Both the position numbers and the translations under genes were made by a program. A stretch of DNA of 64,000 bases from Cryptomeria japonica (taxonomy: Eukaryota > Streptophyta > Pinopsida > Cupressales > Cupressaceae). The notes under the pieces were generated by a model. It was given only the letters and a program-made list of their open reading frames with translations, made no database searches and was not told where the DNA came from. The DNA is taken from NCBI RefSeq assembly GCF_030272615.1, contig NC_081414.1:49280501-49344500 (forward strand), in the 5' to 3' direction. Shown piece by piece: positions 54,980 through 64,000 of this stretch (the stretch's first letter is position 1; every line of letters begins with the position of its first letter).

Positions 54980-56952
54980 AAAATTTCCCCCTTCTTCCTA
55001 CTGCCCTATTCTACTAAGGGGTCTTAGGAGCAAACAGATGTCTCATAAATCCATGGTCTTCACAAAAAATTTCAAACTCATTTGAAGTAAATTCACCTCC
55101 TCTATCAAATCCTAGAAAGGTTTTTTTATCATCTACTTCATTCTTAACCATAGATTTAAAAGCTCTAATCTCATCTAGAGGTTCTAATTTTTCTTTCAAA
55201 AATGTAACCCAAATCATTCTAGAATAATCATCAATAAGAAACTTAAAGTAGCTTTCAATATTGAGTCCCTTTTATCTGGCTGGTCCGCACAAGTTAGTGT
55301 GTATCATCTCCAAATGTTTCTTTGAAGAGTACTCCTTGTTCTAGAAACTTGTCCTTATTTTCTTCTCCATATGGCATTCCTTGCATAAGTTGTTTGTAGT
55401 CTTAATGATCCTTGGCATGTCTCTTACTGCATGTGTAGAGGCAATCTTCACCATGTTTTCAAAGTTGATGTGACCCATCCCCTTGTGCCATAGCCAACAT
55501 TCATTATTTTGTGCCATTAGATAACTTCTTCCATTTGCCTCCTTTATATGACAAACATTTCTATTAGTCTTAAATGCTTATGAAACTAGTCTTCAAAAGT
55601 CACTCTTTCTAATTTCACATCCTTTTTCATGAAATGTAAGAGTAATCCTTTGCTGAAAATCTGACTAACATCGAGGAGTTTGTTTTTCAATCCTTTAACA
55701 TAAATAACATCCTCTGCCTTGTTCTTTCCATCAATTGTTATAGTACATTTTTTATTGCCAAACTTGACCGATCCTTCATTCTAGTTGTTAAGGCTGATGG
55801 ATTTCCCTTTGTCACCAGTCATGTGATGAGAACAACCACTATCAATCACCCAATAATTTTATTTTTATTTTACATGGAAGGTAGTCCATGCAATCATTGA
55901 CTTTTCATTGTCTTTGTTAGCCCACAAGGTACCAGATTTCTTACATTTTTCAATATCACCCCTTTTGTCATCAACTTTCAAGGTCATGAAGAGTGTTTCA
56001 TCATTTGAATCATCATGTTCCTAATATTTTGAAGGTCAATTTCTTTCTTTGGAATAAATTTTTTCTTGAATTTCTCTCTTTTATTACTATCTTTTGATTC
56101 TCTAAAAGTACATTTAGAGGAAAAATGATTGATTCTCCCACGATTAAAATATTTACCTTTGTACTTGTCAATGCCCTTATTCAATCTTATCACAAAGTTT
56201 TCTTATAGTTCATCAAAGCCATCAGATTGATCATTTGTTTCATCTTTTATCTTCTTACTGACTTTGAATGTTGCTTCCTACTTTTAAGCATCTTCATCAA
56301 AATCTCTCATCTCAAAGGAAGTTAGAGCACCATATAGTTGTTCCATTGAATATTTATTCAAGTACTTACTTTTCTCAATAGTAGATACCTTATGACTATA
56401 AGATTTAGGAAGAGATCTAAGTACCTTTTTCACAACCTCATCTTCTTTCTATTCTTTGCTAATACCTTCGATGTCATTTACCACTTCATCAACCGAAAGC
56501 ATATAACTAGTAATATACTCATCCACTAACATCCTCAAATTCTCAAATTTGCACTTTAAGTTGTGTATCTTGATTTGCTTTACTTTATCATCTCCTTCAT
56601 AAATTATACTAAGATTTTCCCAAACCTCCTTAGCAGTACCACAATGCATCATCTGAACATAAGTTCCAAATCTGCTAGCCTACTCAAGACTTCATTCCTT
56701 ATTTTTCCAGTGTATTTATACAACCTAATCTTAGTTGGATCTATTGGAGTAGTAACATGAGTAGTATAACCATCCTTGATTGAGTTTCAAACACAAAACC
56801 CTAAATATGATAGATATGCTTCTATTCTTACTTTCTAAAAAGTGTTGTTTGTTCCATCAAACCTAGTTGCCTTATGAGATCCATCTTATGTCATCTTAGA
56901 CCTTCCTCTAGCAATTAAGATACTTTTGAGGAACTTGTCTTTGATACCAATT
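54980..56952 (-). pseudogene. Copia element fragment: gag, protease, integrase start
   Basis: On minus: a gag with TAKEVWENLSIIYEGDDKVKQ (about 56640), a degraded knuckle HFSSKCTFRES (about 56110), a protease active site WVIDSGCSHHMTGDKGKS (about 55820, D-S-G intact), then integrase ending with LGFDRGGEFTSNEF and HLFAPKTP followed by two TAG codons (55005) where the family has Gln-Gln. The rest of integrase, RT and RNase H are missing. A primer site TGGTATCAAAGAC lies at about 56941-56953 on minus, close to the initiator Met type. Confidence 0.82.
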
Positions 56953-57983
56953 ATTCAACACACTAGGATACTAACGCAGTCAAGGTAGGGGGATCCAATG
57001 AAGGATATCTCTGCCTTGTAGCCTATAACAGTAAACACCATGCAAGATACCAGTAACACAAAACAAGATATAACTGGTAAAACAGAAAGAGAAATCCTAA
57101 CCGGTAGAAGTAACACATGATATAACCCGTGAAAATAAAAAATGAAATAAATTCTTATGATATTTGATGAGTTACATGAGCCCACAGGATTTACACATGC
57201 TGGACCATAGCCTAGGATTACAAAATAATCCTTACAACTCAAAACTATGATTCACAGATCATCTAGTCAGCAATTCGGCCCCCGTAACAGTCTGAATTGT
57301 TCTGCACTGATTCGGACCTCAGTCCTTCTGGACTTCAATCCCCCCAGACCAGAATCTCTCTAGAAACTACATCTTTTCTCGATCTCCTCTTCCTTGGACC
57401 TCTCTCCCTAAAATAATTCTCAAAACTTCCCTTTATACCATCTGCTAGCGATAACAACTCGATCAAGTCGGCCAAAGGCCAACCGGTTCAAGATGAAACG
57501 TGTAAACAATAACATATCAACCCAAATCACCAAGAACACCTTCAAATTCATAAAACTTCATGCAGACCTCCGAAAACATCGTTCAAGGCCCAAAACAACA
57601 TCTCTCAAAGATCCACAAGTTACGAAAACCACTTGCAACCCAATTCATCTTCACTCCATACACTGCAAGACCAACCGATAAGAACATACCAACATCGGGC
57701 CAATACTGGAATCAATATCTCACTGGAATCAAATCCAAATGCCATGAATCTCAAATATAATAAAGATAATAAACTCAAGGTGATAAATCCAAATCCACAA
57801 TGCTAAACTCTCAAACATGAAGAAATGCAATGATCTCCACGCAACTCCACTGCAAACGGCTCCAACTGGTTTGAACTACTCTGGTGCTCCTGCTCCAACC
57901 AGATGAACAACTCTGGTGCTCCTACTCCAACCAGATGAACTACTTCAGTGCTCCTGCATTAGATACTGAGAGGGGGTGAATCA
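56953..57983 (-). mobile_element. Probable 5' LTR of the copia fragment
   Basis: Lies upstream (on minus) of the primer site. A TATA-like GGTATAAAGG is at about 57445-57455, followed by a GC-richer leader. The likely LTR start is TGATTCACCCCCTCTCAG at 57983. About 1.03 kb. No second copy exists in the window, so both ends are approximate. Confidence 0.5.
57872..57965 (-). repeat. Three-copy 32-bp minisatellite in the copia LTR
   Basis: Units AACTACTCTGGTGCTCCTGC and following CTCCAACCAGATG repeat three times with small changes; the third is cut short by the LTR end. Confidence 0.8.
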
Positions 57984-60089
57984 GTATCTTCAAAACTTAA
58001 ACCCTTTAGTGTAGTTCAAAAACTCTTAAACAAGTTAGTAGTAATAAAAAATAAAGCAATGAACACCAATGCACAAGAGAACACCAAATTTACATGGAAA
58101 TCACAACAAGGGAAAAAACAATGGTGATAAAATCATCACTAATAAGAACATGATTACAATTTGTTTTAAGGTTCATTGCTTAAGGAATAAAATTGCTCCC
58201 TAATGGACTTGTTGAAAATGTTCACTACATCTCAGAGAAAGATACAAAGACCTACTAAACATATTCACTCTCTTGGAGCACGATACATGATAATTTGAAT
58301 TACAATGAATAGTCCTTCAACTCACAACCTCCAACAATCTCTTTAGAGTGTAGCTTCCCTTGACTCATTGCCTCAACCAATTACTAGGAAATTCAACTCC
58401 AAAAATTCCATAACACACTTTTACTACACCACACTACACATCTTATTCTACAAACTATTGCAACTGATTTGATCTTCTATGTATATCCTCTTCAATAAAA
58501 GGAAACATCAAATTAGGTTGGCGAGAATAGGAGACAAGGAATAAGCCTGACAAGTTGGCCTCAAAACATGTTTGTGGCGAAAGTATTCCAAACAAGATAA
58601 TAGAGTAGACCTGAAACAAATTATTGCATCTTTCTATGTATCCCCAAAAATTAAACATATTGGCACATAGTTAATGTGTAGCATTTTACCAGTTGGCCCA
58701 GAAAAATACCATCCAAATACATTTACACAATGAGGTCCATGTAAATACATAACAAGACCCAAAGATAACTCATCATAATCTTCAATGTTGGTGCAAACCC
58801 CCAAATACATAGTGCAAGGAAGAGAATAGACCTTGTCAACTAGACAACCACAAATCACCCTAAAAACCAACTCCAAACAATATGCGACACCAAATCAATC
58901 AACCATTATTACGCGAACCTCATAGAGACATTCCATGAATGTTCAACAACATTCCTATACACTTATTTTACACTTGCATGTCAAAAAATTCAATGCAACC
59001 AAACAAATACAAAGTTCTTTATACTTAGAAGGCAAAAAAATACACTCATACAATGGTAAACTTCAACACCTAAAATTTGAATTAAGACATTGTACAAACA
59101 TTATAAGCACATACAACAAGCTTCAAGAGAAAAAACAACAATGTAGAGAAATGCAGAGCATTTTCTGGACTACCCTGACAAGCAACCAAACTACCAACAT
59201 ACTGTATTTAACAAAATCATCTATGGTAACACCAAAGACTTGAAAATAAAGGAATCTCCCTGTCATTCTTTAAAACATCTTGTAATTTCACACTTCACCA
59301 ATATACAGAGACCAAAACATCCTTGTAGCACCATTTTCTTACTTAGGAACAACAAGAGAGATAGAATAATAGTTTGTGGCATGCATAACATAATTAACAT
59401 CATATCCACAACATCACAATCCTTCTAATACTCATCTTAATATGGTAGTATTTTAACACAGGAATCATCAGTATTATACAAGTGCAATCATCAATGACAC
59501 TACAACATATTGTTGGTTGACATCAACACCAAATTGAGGGTTGACATCTAACTATGGACTTTATCATAGCTTGGAAACATCTAAACACACAATTGCACAT
59601 GAGACATCAATGACAACATAACAATGATGGTTGACATCAATGACAACACCACAATTGCACAAGAAATAACACCACAACTGCACAAGAAACAATCTTCACA
59701 CTTAAACCTTGTTATGAGGTTATAAAAATCACCCAAGATATGGTACCAAATTTTTATGCTTTCACATTACTTTTTTATTTTGGGATGAGTATGAATGATC
59801 ATTATTTTATGTTAAATTTATTAGTGATCATTTCTACTTATTAATATTTTGTATTCAATTTATATACCTTTTATTGATAATGATAAGCTAGTGATTAGAG
59901 AGCTCAAAACTTAGGTTTCTAAGAGAATTGATAGTAAATATTTGAGGCATATAAAATAATTTCTTCAAATGGAGATCACAAAGGTTTAAGTACAAAGTTG
60001 TCCTTGATTAATTATGAGTAATTAAGTTTATACAAACAATGGTTTAGTGTGTATGATTGTAAAATTATGAGTATTCTAATCTCTAGTAC
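57984..60089. other. Long noncoding region, probably transposon remnants
   Basis: No domain recognised. 57984-58130 includes AATTTACATGGAAATCAC and CAACAAGGGAAAAAAC, words common in plant retroelement ends. Otherwise AT-rich, without LTR borders I could pair. Confidence 0.5.
59505..59700. repeat. Imperfect GGTTGACATCAA / ACACCACAATTGCACAAG repeats
   Basis: GGTTGACATC recurs three times and a CACCACAA-TGCACAAGAAA unit twice in tandem. Degenerate minisatellite; no function seen. Confidence 0.6.
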
Positions 60090-60812
60090 TACTAAGCTCT
60101 ATTGATATGCAGTTCCTAAATCAAGGGACTATTTTAAGGATATATCCAGAATGTTTTTAGCTATTATTTTTGATATCCTAATATATACAATGGTTTGGAA
60201 TAAGATATGTATCTTCTAAGAAATGAGATTTTTGAGTAGGTATATGTCTAACCTTGCCAAGGAGCATTGGACTTAAGCTCAAAGAGATTTTAGATATTTT
60301 TTTGGTAGTTCTAATTGTTATTTATATTATTATGATATAGATAATATATATAAAAATTTATAGATATAGGGTTTTATAGACGAAAACTATGCAAGTAACT
60401 TAGATAATCAAATGTTTAGCATTAATTATGTGTGTGTTTTGTTTGAAGTGTAATGAGTCAAATTATTAAAGTTATCCAATTGTTTTGAACTTGCCCACTA
60501 TTGAAGTATATCATTTAGGCATTACACATTCCTCGAAGGAGGTTCTCTGGTTACAAAGACTTTGGACAAGTATAATTTTCATAATTAAAGTGTTATTTAT
60601 TTGGTAAGTAATCTCATATATTATTCTCTTACTAACAATTTTAATGTTTTGTATTACTTTGAGTGAGAGATGGTAAATAATGGTAAGGTCTTGCTATTGA
60701 AATATATCACTAAAGAAAATTTAGTGGAGAATATCACAAAGCCAATGACCATGGATAATTTCCTTGGATGCATAAAGTTTGTAGAATATATATCTTACAA
60801 TTAGTACCATTT
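60090..60812 (+). pseudogene. Copia fragment: end of RT and RNase H
   Basis: Decayed but readable: RYMSNLAKEHWT followed by a RDFRYFFGSSN-type block (60238-60310), GFIDENYASNLDN (60370-60410, the GYVDADWAGD-type region with Glu-Asn in place of Asp-Ala), PTIEVYHLGITHSSKEVLWLQRLW (60495-60570, the STTEAEY region) and a tail ENLVENITKPM (60715-60750). Several stops and shifts. The orientation is opposite to the copia fragment at 54980-56952, so they are not one element. Confidence 0.72.
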
Positions 60813-61589
60813 ATGTTTCCTATGAAAAGAGAAGTGAATGATGGATGAAAACTTGATATATTATTCAACATAGCAGAGACCACTTTATATCATGCATGAT
60901 AACTAATTGTCAACCAACTACATAGAAAACAAATACACAAATTCAACCAAATGCACAACAACCATAAGCAATGTAATAGTAAATTAAACACTAAAATTTC
61001 TCCCCTTCTTACATTGTTCCAACAATGTACCATCAAAACATCAATATTCACTTGGCCAAGGGACCCCCCTCCCCCCCATTCCCTTACCTAAAAAAAATGT
61101 TCATTGCATTAAATACAGATTTTTGAGAGGATAAATATTTGTAGAAACAAATCTTGAATTAAGTTGAGCTCTTTCAATCTGCCTCATGACCCTTAGAGGG
61201 GTATAGCCTCAAGTTGGATTATTGAATTCTCTATCCTGATCTCTACAATCATAGACACTAAACTATTGCACAACAATTTATACTAAGCTACAAAGAGAAA
61301 CATTAATTTATCTAATGACCCTTGTAAATATATAATTCTTGATCACGGTCTCATAAAATCATTGGGAAACAATTCATATTGAGATCTACACTAAACCCCT
61401 CTTATATCTTAAAAATTCCACATTACTTGCATTCTTCAAATTTGTTAGCACTATGAAGGAAATTAAAAGGAAAGAAAAAAAAATCCAAAAACACTTCTCA
61501 TGCAAAGAACCATCTCAAAGTGAGAAGCTAGCTTGAGATTATAGAATTTCCTCCATCCTTTGGTACCTCTAGCCTCCAATGTGAAGGCA
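60813..61589. other. Noncoding AT-rich stretch
   Basis: No domain. A C-run at 61065-61078 and imperfect repeats of ATCTCTACAATCATAGACACTAAAC-like text (61230-61340). Possibly LTR remnants of copia elements. Confidence 0.45.
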
Positions 61590-61850
61590 CGCACAAATTA
61601 AAAATTTGTGATTAGAGCCAAAACAAGAATCATTAATAAAAGCTTCATCATCTGGTGAATCCTTATGCTCAACAAAAGATAAGTTTCCTTCATTGGGTTT
61701 ATCTTTGAGTTTTCTATTTAGAACATCACTAGCTCGAGTTCTACAAGCCCAAGTTGTGTGACCCTTTCTCTTAAAATAAAAATATTCGATTTCCCCTAGT
61801 CTTTTATTACTGCTTTGTGAATATAGAGCTTTCTCCTAAGAATCATCCTT
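61590..61850 (-). pseudogene. Copia gag remnant with zinc knuckle
   Basis: On minus: YFYFKRKGHTTWACRTRA matches the C-x2-C-x4-H-x4-C knuckle of copia gag with the first two Cys lost (TGT to TAT or TTT). It is followed by an acidic stretch EHKDSPDDEAFI. A short, isolated fragment. Confidence 0.5.
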
Positions 61851-62020
61851 TGAATCTTATTTTTTTCTCTTTTCTAAATTTTTAAAATCATTCTATGTAA
61901 GGTTTATAAATTTATTTGACAGTGTAAAAATAACATTATTGTATGGTTCTTGTAAATAGAATTTACAATACCGCAGGTTCTCACTCAAGTGTTGTCATCC
62001 AAATCCATAATTCCGATCAG

Positions 62021-62032
62021 TGGTATTAGAGA
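62021..62032 (+). other. Primer-binding site of the right-hand gypsy element
   Basis: TGGTATTAGAGA, one base after an LTR-like end CCGATCA (62019); one mismatch to the initiator-Met type TGGTATCAGAG. The upstream LTR (about 61900-62019 and further left) could not be delimited because its second copy lies beyond the window. Confidence 0.7.
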
Positions 62033-62139
62033 AAGTTCACTCCTGTATGTCATATCACACGTGGTCAACATATCAAAGATTGGGGTTGGAAACAAGGAAT
62101 CCTTTAGACTACCTTCCTTTGAGACGCACAAGATCGCAG

Positions 62140-63087
62140 ATGGCTAAGTTACAGACCAACGATGACATTAAAGCATTAGTTGCAGATGCACTAACAAAAC
62201 AACATGAAGAAATGATGGAACGGTTCAAGAAAATGATGGAAATTTGTGGGTCACAAGCAAACCCACCATTTGCAGGGTATATGCCATTCAAGGTGCAAGT
62301 GAATTTTGATATACCCACATTTCAAGGAAAGATCGATGTAGATGTTGTTGATGATTGGGTTTCAAAACTGGAAAGATATTTCTCTGTCAATCAGTTTTCA
62401 GATGAAGAGAAGATAACTTTCGCGCTCCTCAAAGCTGAAAATCATGTGAAAGATTCGTGGGAAGTAAAGTTAGCATCCAAGGCAGCGAAAAATGGCAGCA
62501 CTTTTATTTTTTATCAAAAACCCACATGGGGAGAATTCATGGAGCACATAAAGGAAGAATATTTTCCTATTGATACATATGAACAAAAATATATGCAGTG
62601 GCAATTGCTTCGACAGAAGAAGGACCAAATTGTTCAGGAATATACTAATATGTTTCATTCCTTAGCAGCAAAGCTTGGCATCAAAGATTGTGAGAAGCAC
62701 CGAGTTTTGAAATATCAGAGTGGACTCCACAGGTACATCCAAACCAAAATGGAATTCCTGAACATAGAGACTTTACCTAGTGCATATAAATTTGCTACCA
62801 AAATTGAGGAGAAATTCAAACAGAAAGGAAGGAGGGACAATTTCGCAAACAACAAATGGAAGGGTGAAGGTGACAAAACTACATGGAAACAAACCTCTAA
62901 GGACCCCTCTCCCAATTCACCAACAAAAAAGACATGGAGAATGAAGAAGACACAAGAAAACGGTATGTGGTGTGAATTCCATAAGAGTCTATCACATAAT
63001 ACAAAAGATTGCAGAACCATAAAAAGCTTAATGATGGAGATGCATGAAGACAAGGCGGAATCTAAGGTGGTAGAAACTTGCACATAA
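62140..63087 (+). pseudogene. Right-hand gypsy element: gag
   Basis: ATG at 62140 (MAKLQTNDDIKAL) chosen because the preceding frame crosses the primer site; an ATG at 62047 is the alternative. Short coiled N-terminus, then the gag capsid domain: FDIPTFQGKIDVDVVDDWVS, TWGEFMEHIKEEYFPIDTYE and VQEYTNMFHSLAAKLG (62300-62680), a Lys-rich linker, and a knuckle-like CEFHKSLSHNTKDC (about 62970). The gag is open through to 63084; a double stop TAATGA follows. Unlike A and B it looks like a chromovirus-type gag. The frame continues into protease. Confidence 0.82.
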
Positions 63088-63558
63088 TGAAATCATGAAC
63101 AGGTCATTGAGGCTGATCCATATGCCACGGTAGCTACGACAAGGATATTGCCCCGAGAGGATGAGGAGAGATTGTTCCATTCACAAATGTGGGTCGGAGT
63201 AAAATCCCTGCACTTTATCATTGATAACGGAAGTCAAAAGAACCTAATATCAGCAGAGACTGTGAAGAGACTGAATCTGAAAACAACAACCCACCCGCAA
63301 CCCTATTCAATGGGATGGGTTAGTAAAGGAAGAGATATCCAGGTGCACCAGCAGTGTCGCCTTTCATACTCCATAAAGCCTTTCAAAGATGAGGTAATCT
63401 ATGATGTGGCTCCCTTAGATGTTTGTGATGTTATGTTGGGACAACCATATATGTACCAGGAACATGGTGTTTATGAGTCCAGGCCTCGCAGCGTGACCAT
63501 CAAATTAGGTGAGTAGAAATATCGAATACCAGAGGTAAGCCCTGCATACATTACCTCT
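63088..63558 (+). pseudogene. Right-hand gypsy element: protease
   Basis: Active-site region FIIDNGSQKNLISAETVKRL (about 63214), D-N-G where the family usually has D-S/G-G; then DVMLGQPYMYQEHGV (63427-63470). In frame with gag, separated by stops at 63085-63090, with one TAG at about 63514. Confidence 0.78.
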
Positions 63559-64000
63559 TTGATTAGTGCCAAGCAATGTAAGAGGTTGGTTGCCAAAATG
63601 GGAACATTCATTTTATTGATGATTTGTTCTGAAGAAGAATGGAAATTGGTTTATAATTCCCATACCATCACAAACACCACAACATTGCAGAAAATATCAA
63701 TGGATCAAATTTTGATGAAATATGAAAATCAGTTTAAGTTACCAACTGGGGTACCTACACACTACCAAGTGACATACTATTGATTTGATACCAGGAACTC
63801 CATTACCTAATGAACTAGTCTACCATAGGTCAATATTAGAGAATAATGAGATTAAGAGGCAAATACAAGAATTGATTGAGAAGGGAAATATTCGTCCAAG
63901 TGCATCACCCTGTGGCAGCCCCATTGTTCTAGCAAAGAGAAAGGATGGAACCAAGAGACTTTGTATTGACTATAGGGCCTTGAATAAAATTTTAGTCAGA
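63559..64000 (+). pseudogene. Right-hand gypsy element: start of reverse transcriptase (cut by window end)
   Basis: After a 74-codon linker, a frameshift at about 63770 leads into HTIDLIPGTPLPNEL (63778), EIKRQIQELIEKGNIRPSAS, CGSPIVLAKRKDGTKRLCID and YRALNKILV, the fingers of gypsy RT. The YxDD box would lie beyond 64000. Confidence 0.87.

Noticed and set aside
54980-60812. One copia element spanning gag (minus) to RNase H (plus)
   Set aside because: The two parts lie on opposite strands and are separated by more than 3 kb of noncoding DNA, so they are separate fragments.
1-64000. A host protein-coding gene
   Set aside because: Every recognisable domain belongs to a retroelement; the PMD genes lie wholly inside elements A and B.

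Overview
This window is plant nuclear DNA made almost entirely of LTR retrotransposons, most of them nested and decayed. I found no host gene, rRNA or tRNA. The low GC, the very long Ty3/gypsy elements with noncoding leaders of 2 kb or more, and the depth of nesting suggest a large-genome plant. I would guess a gymnosperm, but that is inference.

Layout. (1) 1-2301: an LTR fragment, then the 3' end (noncoding tail, polypurine tract, LTR) of an element related to element A. (2) 2307-8126: a truncated gypsy element, D, with pol on the + strand in the order protease, RNase H, RT, RNase H, integrase, followed by an antisense ORF of unknown function. (3) 8127-46414: element A, a Tat-like gypsy element on + (about 17 kb without its insertions). 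Its 5' LTR is split at a GCATC target duplication by element B (8681-24822, minus strand, 16.1 kb, both LTRs present). Its 3' half is split at a TGGTA duplication by C (38020-43105), a 5.1-kb noncoding LTR-like insertion. (4) 46527-54460: a 1.3-k-codon extra ORF of unknown function, then a gag/protease/G-patch fragment of another gypsy element. (5) 54980-61850: copia fragments in both orientations and long noncoding AT-rich DNA. (6) 62021-64000: the 5' part of another gypsy element that runs off the window.

The most interesting content is shared by A and B. Downstream of pol, on the opposite strand, each carries what looks like an independent two-exon gene. It has a GGCTATA-type TATA box, a short basic first exon ending at a canonical GTAAGT donor, a phase-0 intron, and a second exon encoding a plant mobile domain (PMD), a Gly/Arg-rich linker and a coiled coil. 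Removing C and one target-site copy restores one continuous frame in A. Both second exons are broken only by in-frame stops that look like C-to-T decay.

Each element also carries its own short motif in regularly pitched arrays, both in the leader of the sense transcript and in the PMD intron. In B the motif is CGCGTCTGTG, spaced almost only 19 or 21 nt. In A it is GTCGTACGAG, spaced 21, 22 or about 31 nt. Both also carry arrays of small hairpins with an invariant loop and compensating stem changes near the 3' end, and an identical 22-nt stem-loop just after pol. Together these suggest an element-encoded antisense protein plus element-specific cis sequences that earlier annotation would call noncoding.
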